A DNA stretch of 41,181 nucleotides, from contig JAAENB010000665.1 of assembly GCA_024224995.1 (NCBI GenBank), forward strand, positions 1 to 41,181, given 5' to 3'. The stretch comes from a bacterium (GTDB lineage Bacteria > Spirochaetota > UBA4802 > UBA5550). Position 1 is the first letter of the stretch, and each line of letters begins with the position of its first letter. Of this stretch, positions 21,537-30,300 are shown in pieces. Under the pieces are notes generated by a model. That model was given only the letters and a program-made list of their open reading frames with translations, was not told where the DNA came from and searched no databases. Made by a program: the position numbers and the translations under genes.

Positions 21537-23267
21537 ATGAAAAAAATCCCTTATGGCATAAGCGATTATGAGGACCTTATTCGAGAAAATTACTATTATG
21601 TAGATAAAACACAATACATAGAAAAGCTCGAAAATCTCTCTGCAAAATATCTCTTTTTCCTGCGTCCGCGTCGATTCGGCAAATCGCTTTTTATTTCAAT
21701 GCTGGAGAATTATTATGATATTAATAAAAAAGACGATTTTGATGCTCTTTTTGGGAACACCTATATTGGTAAAAATCCAACTCCTCTTCGGAACAGCTAT
21801 ACCATACTGAGGCTTAACTTTTCACAGGTTAAATCGAATGGTCCTTTAGATGAAATAGAAGAATCCTTCAGGCTTCATATACTTAGTTCAATTAGAATTT
21901 ACCTGGGAAAAAACAAAAATTTTAATAATGTCTCCAATATTGATTATGACGAGATAAAAAAAATAAAAAACGGAGGTGATATTTTAGAATATTTCATAGC
22001 AGAACTAAACACCAAAAATATAAAATATTTCCTGCTTATTGACGAATACGATAACTTTGCCAACAATATCCTTATGGAACTGGGCCAGGAGACCTACACA
22101 CGAGTAACACACAGTGGGGGATTCCTACGGACCTTTTTTGCCGTTATAAAAAGCGGTACGGAAACAGGAACCATTCACCGCCTCTTTGTCACGGGAGTAA
22201 GCCCCGTCGTTCTGGCTGATGTTACCAGCGGATTCAACATGGGGGATAATATTTCCAATAATGCTTTCACTAATGAAATGATCGGCTTTACCACAGAAGA
22301 AACAGAAACGATACTTGAGCATTATATACAAAGCGGACTCATCCCGGACAATGAAAGAGAAAAAATTACTCAAATAATGAAAGAATATTACAACAACTAC
22401 TGTTTTTGGGGGAAAACCCATAAGAAAGTTTACAATTCCGACATGGTGCTGTATTTTTTAAATAACTACCTGGAAAACAACGAAATTCCCGACAATCTAA
22501 TCGACGACAATGTCCGTACCGACTACGGCAAACTCCGCTATTTGATCCTCAGCGGTAAAAAGCTCAATGGGAATTTCAACATACTCACAACCATTCTCGA
22601 AACAGGAATCACTACCGGGGAACTGGTCACCAGTTTTGCTATTGGGGAAAGAATCGAGGAGACCAGGTTCAGATCCCTCCTCTACTACCTGGGACTCCTT
22701 ACCATAGACAAACACATCATTGCAAAGGACCATGATTTTATTGTCCCTAACAAGGTTATTGAGACACTGCTCTGGAATTATATACGAGAAGCGCTCAAGG
22801 ATTCATATGATCTAAAAATCAATATTGACCATTTGAAAAAGTGTTTTAGAGCTATAGCTCTAAATGGAGAATGGAAGGAGCTGTTTGAATATATTATTGA
22901 ACGGTTTTACGATGCCTGTTCAAACAGAGATTTTGTTTACCATGAAGAAGGGATCAAGATGTTTCTCCTGGCGTACCTAAGCCTCACCCCCTATCACCTG
23001 GTTCACAGCGAGCCGGAAATGAACGGAGGCTTTGCCGATATCTGGCTTTCAAAAAACAGCCTCATCACGGACCTTACAAAACATGAATATCTTATTGAGC
23101 TAAAATACATGAAGTCCGGGGAGAAGGATGTCGACACAGCTTTTGCCGGTGCCCAAGAGCAGCTTCTGCGTTACATGAAAGACAAAAAGATTTTCGGAGA
23201 TATAACTAAAATTGTTATTGTTGTAAATTCCCGGGAAATCCTGCGCATGGAAGAAATATTTCAATAA
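21537..23267 (+). CDS. AAA-ATPase-like protein with PD-(D/E)XK nuclease-fold C-terminus
   Basis: The 576-residue protein belongs to the AAA-ATPase_like/PDDEXK_9 family. It starts KKIPYGISDYEDLIRENYYY followed by VDKT, the family hallmark, then a Walker A variant RPRRFGKSLFISML (P-loop shortened to RRFGKS), and Walker B YFLLIDEYDNF at about residue 160. The C-terminal domain (about 470-576) has GFADIWL and IELKYMKSG, the D and ExK of a nuclease-type fold, then the AQEQLLRY helix. These proteins often occur in many copies per genome; a role in defence or mobile-element biology has been suggested but is not established. GGAGG precedes the ATG. It stands alone between two terminator or spacer regions. 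Confidence 0.88.
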   Translation: MKKIPYGISDYEDLIRENYYYVDKTQYIEKLENLSAKYLFFLRPRRFGKSLFISMLENYYDINKKDDFDALFGNTYIGKNPTPLRNSYTILRLNFSQVKSNGPLDEIEESFRLHILSSIRIYLGKNKNFNNVSNIDYDEIKKIKNGGDILEYFIAELNTKNIKYFLLIDEYDNFANNILMELGQETYTRVTHSGGFLRTFFAVIKSGTETGTIHRLFVTGVSPVVLADVTSGFNMGDNISNNAFTNEMIGFTTEETETILEHYIQSGLIPDNEREKITQIMKEYYNNYCFWGKTHKKVYNSDMVLYFLNNYLENNEIPDNLIDDNVRTDYGKLRYLILSGKKLNGNFNILTTILETGITTGELVTSFAIGERIEETRFRSLLYYLGLLTIDKHIIAKDHDFIVPNKVIETLLWNYIREALKDSYDLKINIDHLKKCFRAIALNGEWKELFEYIIERFYDACSNRDFVYHEEGIKMFLLAYLSLTPYHLVHSEPEMNGGFADIWLSKNSLITDLTKHEYLIELKYMKSGEKDVDTAFAGAQEQLLRYMKDKKIFGDITKIVIVVNSREILRMEEIFQ

Positions 23268-23546
23268 GTCCCTCCGGCAGCCGGCTCATCACTCCAACCA
23301 CCTAACACGCAACTATCGAAACAAAAGACAACTCCGTTATTTGCAGCATAACAACGAGCATTCCAAACACAACAATTGTTATGCCGAAAACCTGTGAAAC
23401 AAGTCACACCTTAACCCAATAGTATCGATGTTTTCCGCCCTCAAAAATACCATTATTGCTATCGTTTTGGCAGGAAAACTGCATACAAGTGCAACTCCCC
23501 ACTATAGAGTCACACTTGTAAATTATTTCACGGAAACTTAAGAATA

Positions 23547-24281
23547 CTAAGAGGTAAAATTCGGGTCTGTGGCGAGTCCTTTTTCGGCCTTTGCCAGGTC
23601 ATTGGGGTCATCAACCTCGTACCAGCCAAACCCGGAAAGATCGCATATCATGGGGGCAGTCGATTCATCTTCCGCCAGCACCTGGAGAATATTCTCAACC
23701 ACTGCCTTCTCACCAAAACGCTCCAGTGTTGCCGCTGCCGTTTCCCGGTACAGCTTTTCCATTGAAGCGTCAACATAGGTCATGCCAATATAGCCGCAGT
23801 CGAAATCGTTTAACTGTTTGCTAATAGCCGCGACCCGCTTCCCATCCTTTTGCAGTTTCACTTTCATGTCATCGGCTCCAAGCTGCCGGTCGAAATCGCA
23901 CATCCCCGTAATCCCGGAAAAAGATTCTTTCATTTTCGCAAACATCTTCCCGGGATAAATATGATCAACATTGGTAATAAGAAAGGACTCTCCGGAAAAC
24001 TCCCCCACCCCTCGAAGCATGGTAAAGATATTCCCCTTCAGATAGTCCGGATTCTCTATAACGCGCACATTCGAATATTGACCACTGTTCACGTGATCCC
24101 TGAGATCTTCATAATGGAATCCACCCACAATAATAATTTCGTCGAAAAGATCAATCTCAAAAAAATCAAGGAGGTAGTCTATCATTTTCTTTCCCTTCAC
24201 GGGAACCATCCCTTTTGTCCTGGCCTTTGTTACTTCGCCAAGCCTGCTTCCTGTTCCTGCCGCCAGTACTACTGCTTTCAT
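23547..24281 (-). CDS. Sugar/polyol-phosphate nucleotidyltransferase
   Basis: The 244-residue protein has the NTP-transferase fold: VVLAAGTGSRLGEVTKARTK followed by GMVPVKGKKMIDYLL (nucleotide-binding loop and catalytic Lys), ENPDYLKGNIFTMLRG, then LITNVDHIYPG with the metal-binding Asp and FDCGYIGM later. The D-H-I-Y pattern is reminiscent of inositol-1-phosphate and phosphocholine cytidylyltransferases more than of glucose-1-phosphate enzymes. I therefore suspect a CDP-activated head group for a lipid or glycan; this is inference. It overlaps the HAD phosphatase gene by 4 bases (24278-24281), so the two enzymes are probably sequential or complementary in one pathway. Confidence 0.78.
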   Translation of the reverse strand: MKAVVLAAGTGSRLGEVTKARTKGMVPVKGKKMIDYLLDFFEIDLFDEIIIVGGFHYEDLRDHVNSGQYSNVRVIENPDYLKGNIFTMLRGVGEFSGESFLITNVDHIYPGKMFAKMKESFSGITGMCDFDRQLGADDMKVKLQKDGKRVAAISKQLNDFDCGYIGMTYVDASMEKLYRETAAATLERFGEKAVVENILQVLAEDESTAPMICDLSGFGWYEVDDPNDLAKAEKGLATDPNFTS

Positions 24282-24910
24282 AATTCTAATAGCTCCTTCA
24301 TTGATTCTATTGTAACTATATCTTTTTCCACTTTTTGAAAATCTTCACGCCTGAAGGTTCCGCATATGCCCACGAATTTTATTCCGTAGCCGAAAGCTTT
24401 TTCCGCGTCCTTTAATGAATCGCCAACAAAGGTTAGATCTTCTTTGGTGAGTGAATACTTTTTCAGGACAAAATCGAAATGATCTTTTCCCTTTTCAAAT
24501 CCATCTCTAAAACCGAGCACAACGTCGAACTCCAGGTCATCTTTTGAGACAAACTCATCAATGAGTTCCTGGAAATTATTCGACGCCACTCCAATGACTG
24601 CTCCCCGTGAACGAAGCTCCCGAAGGGTATTTTTCACCTCTTCGGTAAACCGGGCATTCAAAAACCCCTCTATTTTAGTGCTTTCAAAAATCTCGGCCTT
24701 TTTTTTATTGGTGGGATCTCCGGGTACTATTATTTCCAGCTGCTGGAAAAAGGGCGCTCCCGACGTTTCCAGGTATTTGGCCCGTGCCTCATGAAAACTG
24801 ATATTTGGATGATATTCGTTTATTACTCGTGCCGCAATGTCGGCAAATCCGCCCATTGTGTCCACCAGGGTTCCGTCGAAATCAAATAGATACGCCTTTT
24901 GTCTTCCCAT
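24278..24910 (-). CDS. HAD-family phosphatase (phosphoglycolate phosphatase-like)
   Basis: The 210-residue protein shows all HAD motifs: LFDFDGTLVDT (motif I, nucleophile Asp), GVASNN (motif II), the Lys in GFEKGKDHFDF (motif III) and FVGDSLKDAEKA (motif IV). A helical cap domain lies at about 18-80, as in phosphoglycolate phosphatase and beta-phosphoglucomutase. The stop overlaps the nucleotidyltransferase ATG. In such pairs the phosphatase usually cleaves a phosphorylated sugar or polyol intermediate of the same pathway; which one is unknown. Confidence 0.85.
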   Translation of the reverse strand: MGRQKAYLFDFDGTLVDTMGGFADIAARVINEYHPNISFHEARAKYLETSGAPFFQQLEIIVPGDPTNKKKAEIFESTKIEGFLNARFTEEVKNTLRELRSRGAVIGVASNNFQELIDEFVSKDDLEFDVVLGFRDGFEKGKDHFDFVLKKYSLTKEDLTFVGDSLKDAEKAFGYGIKFVGICGTFRREDFQKVEKDIVTIESMKELLEL

Positions 24911-25121
24911 CCTGCTCCCTATTAAAGCCTTATTTTAGAAAAAAACTCCATATACTAATTATTATCTTCTATATAATAATACAAAACAATAAACTCAAGT
25001 CTATTTATATTATCTATTCTGTCAAAAATAATTTTGATTATTTCCCGGGAAAATTAGTATTCGCTATTAATCAGCTTACAAAAACCAAATTCAACAGCGT
25101 AAATTAAAACAGGCAAATTTT

Positions 25122-25220
25122 TTTTTAAAAAGTAGAGCAAACCCCTAAACATAGGGGAATTCCCCCAAAACCTGAAACTTAATTCACAGATCTCAAGGGA
25201 ATTCCCCTACTTTTTAAAAA
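25122..25220. repeat. Imperfect inverted repeat of about 100 bases
   Basis: The right arm (25197-25220, GGGAATTCCCCT then ACTTTTTAAAAA) is matched in inverse by TTTTTAAAAAGTAG (25122-25135) plus GGGAATTCCC (25155-25164). The two left pieces are separated by a 19-base insert. It could be a miniature mobile element or a decayed terminator of the minus-strand HAD side. Confidence 0.6.
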
Positions 25221-25244
25221 TAAAAATAAAAAAATGCGTAAAAA

Positions 25245-25275
25245 CATTGACAGTACAGGTGCACCTTCTCAATGT
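25245..25275. promoter_or_regulatory. Nested palindromes, candidate operator/promoter for the PKS operon
   Basis: ACATTGA (25245-25251) and TCAATGT (25269-25275) are inverted copies. Almost centred between them is the perfect 10-base palindrome AGGTGCACCT (25257-25266). The left arm contains TTGACA (25247-25252), with CAATGT 17 bases later as a poor minus-10. The arrangement is that expected for a dimeric regulator over a promoter, but no regulator gene lies in the cluster. Confidence 0.4.
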
Positions 25276-25722
25276 GACACAAACGGCCAGGTTAAACTTA
25301 CTTTGCCAGGGCAAAACATAAACACTATCAAATTAGTGCTTACTTAAACAGTGTTGTCGAACAATATTTGGTCTAAAGGAGACCGGGGAAAATGTTTCAG
25401 GAATCAACTGCTGCAAAAAGGCAGAAAAATTTCACCACAAAGCAGTGAATCATTTCACAGCTTTAAAACAGCACTCTCTTTTTTGCAAAAAAAAAGAAAA
25501 AATTTGCAAAAAAGTATTGACAACATCGGGTACATTTAAAAAATGTCCACACCGTAATCGGCGATAACTTTTAAGAATGCATAAAAAGTATCGATCAAGT
25601 TAAGGAGTTTCAAAGGAATTCTCCCGGCATTAAGGGATATGCAAAGGGAGGAATTAGAAATCTATCAAAACAATACCAAACCTAATTCCGGTTGTAAGAT
25701 AAGCCGGGAAGGGAGACAAAAC

Positions 25723-27114
25723 ATGAATAAAGGATTAAACGTACATGACACAACCGAAACTATGAGTGGAGTCGGCAGCTCAATTCTCGAGAGACCCTCT
25801 ATGCCGGAGAATGCATTACCAATGCAGAACAAAAGAGCTTTTTATTCACCTACGCAGAATAACAATAAATCTTACCTGTTCCTGTTCTCTGCCGACAATA
25901 AAGAGAAACTAAAAAGATACGCCGGGGGGATGATCTGTTTTTTAGAAACCAAATTCTTCGCGCAAATGGACGAACCCGCCGAACAGGTTCTTACCAACCT
26001 TTCCTATATTTTCCAAACCGGCTGCGACGCCAAAGACGAACGATTGGCTCTCATCGTTTCAAATGCCAATGAATTATTTGAAAAGTTAACCGCCTATTGC
26101 GAAGGAAAGACCGCGATAAAAAATCTTTACACGAACAATGTCGCGTCAAATGGTCTTTACACACAACTCCTCGTTGCCGGTCAATCCGGTACGGAATTCA
26201 TCAATTCCATCTTTAGACGCGGGGAATGCGATAAACTGGCCCTGCTCTGGACTTCGGGTGTTGAAATAGACTGGCACAAGCTATATACCGAGAATGATTT
26301 CAGTGAAATCAAATCTTCAAAAAATTCGCTTCCGGAAAACCCCTTCGATAAAAAAACTGAAAAAGTAATTCCGAAAATGAGTACGGCACGCGAAGCAACA
26401 GAAGAGAAACCTGAACCTGCTGTTTCAAACCGCGCAGAACCCATGAGCAACGATATTGTTCGTGATTTACAAAAGATCTACGCGGAAATATTCGCTACTG
26501 ATGTTGACGAGATTGTTATTGATGAAAGCTTCTTCGATATGGGCGGCACTTCAATGGACGCGGTTCAGCTCATCAATGAAATTGAAACTCTCTACGTTAC
26601 CATTACTATAGAAGAGCTGTTTATGTATCCTTCTGTTGCGTTAATGGCTGAATATATTGCCGATCGCTCTGGCATTATAACAATAACCACACAAGAAACA
26701 AAACAAGAAGAAGAAAAACAAAAAGAAGAAAGTCATGCCGATAATAACCTCGACAGAGAACTCACTAACAACACGACCAGTGATACCGTTCCGGAACTGC
26801 AAGAAATCTTCGCGGAAATATTCGCGATGGATGCCCATGAGATTGTCATTGATGAAAGCTTCTTCGACATGGGCGGTACCTCAATGGACGCGGTCCAACT
26901 CATCAATGAAATTGAAACACAGTATATTCCTTTCACCATAGAAGATCTGTTCCAGTACCCTTCTGTCGCGTTAATGGCTGAATACCTTGACGTACAGTTA
27001 AGCCATACTACAGTTACCAATACAGAACCAGGATTTGTTTCCGGTAAAGATATCTGGATCACAAACAATCTCCCTGCTGCTCACGAAAAACTCACCTCCC
27101 ATTTATCCTATTAA
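25723..27114 (+). CDS. PKS-derived protein: KS-flanking remnant plus two carrier domains
   Basis: The protein (463 residues from this start) has no catalytic KS. Its part encoded at about 25870-26280 (YLFLFSADNKEKLKRYAGGM, then DERLALIVSNANELFEKLTA, ending LALLWTSGVEIDWHKLY) matches the linker that normally follows a ketosynthase in trans-AT polyketide synthases. After a charged spacer come two acyl/peptidyl carrier domains, each with SFFDMGGTSMDAVQLINEIE; the phosphopantetheine Ser codons are at 26551 and 26881. The two are nearly the same in DNA and lie 330 bases apart, so they arose by recent duplication. The frame is open to an ATG at 25639; I prefer 25723, which has GGGAG 7 bases upstream. 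It probably supplies the carrier sites that the next protein's KS module lacks. Confidence 0.8.
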   Translation: MNKGLNVHDTTETMSGVGSSILERPSMPENALPMQNKRAFYSPTQNNNKSYLFLFSADNKEKLKRYAGGMICFLETKFFAQMDEPAEQVLTNLSYIFQTGCDAKDERLALIVSNANELFEKLTAYCEGKTAIKNLYTNNVASNGLYTQLLVAGQSGTEFINSIFRRGECDKLALLWTSGVEIDWHKLYTENDFSEIKSSKNSLPENPFDKKTEKVIPKMSTAREATEEKPEPAVSNRAEPMSNDIVRDLQKIYAEIFATDVDEIVIDESFFDMGGTSMDAVQLINEIETLYVTITIEELFMYPSVALMAEYIADRSGIITITTQETKQEEEKQKEESHADNNLDRELTNNTTSDTVPELQEIFAEIFAMDAHEIVIDESFFDMGGTSMDAVQLINEIETQYIPFTIEDLFQYPSVALMAEYLDVQLSHTTVTNTEPGFVSGKDIWITNNLPAAHEKLTSHLSY

Positions 27115-27116
27115 AA

Positions 27117-27152
27117 GCCTGTGGGATAGGGAGAATTCCCGTTTCTACAGGC
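27117..27152 (+). other. Hairpin-containing spacer between the two PKS/NRPS genes
   Basis: GCCTGT (27117-27122) and ACAGGC (27147-27152) close a loop that contains GGGAGAATTCCC, just 2 bases after the stop of the carrier protein gene. There is no T-run, so it may be a weak pause or mRNA-processing site. The rest of the 262-base spacer holds an AAGGAGG-like sequence near 27310 with no ATG after it. The megasynthase ATG at 27377 itself has no clear ribosome site. Confidence 0.35.
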
Positions 27153-27376
27153 AAACAAATCAACATGGTACGTTCCTTTTAGTGTGACGCCTTACCGCTC
27201 CGGATGACTCTCCGGGTGGTCCGCGCGCTGGGATGCATATAATGTGCCTAAAAAACAAGACAAAATTTTTAAAAAATGAAGGTGAATTTCTTCTTGAAAT
27301 AAATCCAAGAAGGAGGATAATAAAAGGATCCACTATAGCTTTAATACTATAAATAATATAAAGAGATGTATCTATC

Positions 27377-30300
27377 ATGAAAAAAGATAGTGAACAAAAA
27401 CCAAATCAGTATAACGCGGATAGTTCCGATATCGCGATTATCGGCATATCATGCCGGGTTCCCGGCGCTGAGAACTACTCCGAGTTCTGGCAAAACCTGG
27501 ATAAGGGCATCAATTCTATTTCCGAAATTGATGAATCTCGGATGAAGCTCGATTCGTTCTTTTCCCCTGACTATTCAGATCCAAACAAATCTCATTCCAA
27601 ATGGGGCGGATTTCTGAAAAACATTGACGCCTTTGATAATAAATTCTTTCAAATATCCCCGGCTGAGGCCAAGAACATGGACCCACAGCAGAGAATACTT
27701 CTGGAAGAGACCTGGAAGTGTATTGAAGACGCGGGCATTTCTCAAAACAGCTTATCCGCTTCCAGAACAGATGTCTATATCGGTTTTATGGCTACTGATT
27801 ATAAACAGTTGTCGGTTGACGATTCATTTGAGGTCAATCAATATTCTTGCTCCGGCAGCTATTCCAGTATTCTGGCCAACAGGATATCCTTCTATTTTGG
27901 GCTCACCGGCTTCAGCAAAGCAATTGACACCGCCTGTTCCGCATCCATGGCCGCAATATATGACGCGGTAAACACGCTGCAAACACAAAATAGTGATTAC
28001 GCGTTTGTCGGCGGCGTTAACATGATATTGCATCCTTATAAATATATTTCATTTTCTAAAGCACGCATGTTAAGTCCCGACGGACAATGCAAAACCTTTG
28101 ATAAAGACGCGAACGGATATGTCCCCGGAGAAGGAGTCGCGGTTATCCTGCTGCAGCCGCTTAAAAAGGCATTGGATGAAAAAAACAACATTTATGGAGT
28201 TATTAAAGGATCGGCCGTCAACCATGTGGGTAGAGCCAGACACCTGAGCGCTCCTACTGTCAAATCCCAAAAAGAGCTTCTTTTGTCTGCCTTTAACAAC
28301 GCGAATATTGATCCCGGCAAGCTGAGTTATATTGAAGCTCATGGCACCGGAACCTCCCTGGGAGACCCTATAGAAATTGAAGCTTTAAGCACGGCATTCA
28401 GGGAACATACGGAAAAAAAACAATTTTGCAAGATTGGTTCCGCTAAAAGCAACATCGGTCACCTGGAAGGTGCCGCTGGAATTGCCGGTGTAATAAAAGT
28501 TTTAATGATGATGAAGAACCGGCACATACCCGCCAGTTTAAACATTAGCAATTATAACCCACTGATTAACTGGGAGAGTACCCCCTTCGTTATTGCAACT
28601 GAAGGAGCTGATTGGACTTCGGATGAACCACTTCTTGCGGGTGTGAGCTCTTTCGGATTTGGCGGCGTAAATGGACATGTTGTATTGGAAAGTTTTCAAT
28701 ACCCGGTTGAAACTGAAGAGACAAACGGGATAAGCTTACCGTTTATTTTATCCGCGAAGTCAGCTTTTAGTCTTGAACAGGTGATAAAAAGATGGAAAGC
28801 CTTTGTTAACTCCGATGAATTTAGCCGGATGAAATTGAAAGATATTTGCGGCACCCTGACTCATGGAAGAACTCCTCTGAAATTCCGTATTGCCGGAGTG
28901 GTGAGTTCAAAAGAAGACATAAAGAGTATTTTACATGAAACTGACTTGCCGGTTCAAGGTTCCACTCTTAAAAAAACAGCACTTTTAATAGGTCAATATA
29001 CAGACCGTGACATTTCTGTTTCTTCATTATGCAGCCGGTTCCCGTTTTTAAATGATTATATCACCCCTATCCTGGATGTCATTGAGAAGCACACAGGGAA
29101 GCGGGAGATCTGTAACACAAACGATTCTCTTAATGAATTTATCGGACTATATATTACATCACAACTGCTTTTATCTCCCGGATTAGAGCCAGACCTGGTT
29201 GCGGGCCATGGGACCGGGGCTCTCGTGAGTTATGCCCTGTCCGGTGCTTTACCTGTTGAACAGGTTGTCGATTCTTTCTTTAATAAAGAACCAGGTTCGT
29301 CCCTGGAACCGGTTCGGCCGCTTGTGCCCCTGTTAAACCCTATAACAGGAGAGATTGAATATCCGCATAAATTTGATGCTGAGTATGTTGAATCATTGAT
29401 TTCAGAATCGAAGGTCGATGCCGCTACATACGAGGAATACTTTAAAAAAGCAAGAACCCTATTTGAAAGCCAGTTTACATTTAAAAATTACCTGCTCAAG
29501 TGGAATAGAGCTCTTCAGCAGGTTGATCTCTCTGCTGAAAAATTGTTCCGGGAAAACGGTAATGAGAACAAGAGTGCCTATAAACTCCTTTTAATGGTTA
29601 TGATTTTCTCCGCGCTGCGCCTTCTCTATGAAAAGTGGGATTTGGAAGAACATTTTCCTGAAAATAAAACACCCTTTTATGATCTTGTGAATCTTATTGT
29701 GGATGAAGTCATAACGAACGATGAATTTGTTGCTGTGCTGGCGGCAAGGGTGCCGGACTATGGAAAAATAGCCGGATCAATGAACACAAGACAAAAAAAA
29801 ATAAAGCACCCATACCAGGCTCCTGACAGGCTAAATAAATTGGGCTCCATCAATAACGCTGGACGTTGGATTGACGTCAACCCCGAATTGCTGAAATCAT
29901 ATACTGTAATACAGACAGGTAGTACTAATCCCGGTATACAAAATAGTGTACAGATAGAGATCGATGAAAATATAAATCCCGGTTTATTAAAGAGCATGGT
30001 GAATCTCTGGCTTCTTGGAGCTGATATTCAGTGGGATAAAATTATCAGTGACGGTTCTTTTTATAAAAAGCCTCTGCCTGTGTATCAGTTTAACAGGGGG
30101 GCTTTCTGGCTTGAAAAAGCAAAAAATTTGGAGGGCAAAAAAAACATGGAAAAAATCACCGATTCAAATGAAATAGATGAGATGAAAAAAATGAATAATC
30201 ATGGAGAAACACAAGATATGAAAATCGAACTTATAAAAGAACTCAAAAGCGAAATCATTGCAGAGCTTAAAGCAGAGCTTAAAGCGGGACTTAAAGAAAA

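Larger units (their letters stand above)
24911..25722 (+). other. Long gene-free leader before the PKS/NRPS genes
   Basis: About 800 very AT-rich bases separate the HAD gene from the first PKS gene. They hold an imperfect 100-base inverted repeat (25122-25220) and a palindromic candidate operator (25245-25275). They also hold two resembling boxes, TGCGTAAAAACATTGACA near 25235 and TTTGCAAAAAAGTATTGACA near 25503. Each contains TTGACA followed by a GG-x-x-x-AC stretch, but good minus-10 boxes at 17 bases are lacking. Short open frames in between have no ribosome site. Confidence 0.4.

Noticed and set aside
24805..25107. 100-codon plus-strand frame leading out of the HAD gene region
   Set aside because: First half is antisense to the HAD motif I region, second half is AT-rich spacer; no ribosome site.
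29200..29260. Active acyltransferase domain in the megasynthase
   Set aside because: The elbow codons read Gly-His-Gly-Thr-Gly; the nucleophile Ser is absent and the domain is shortened.
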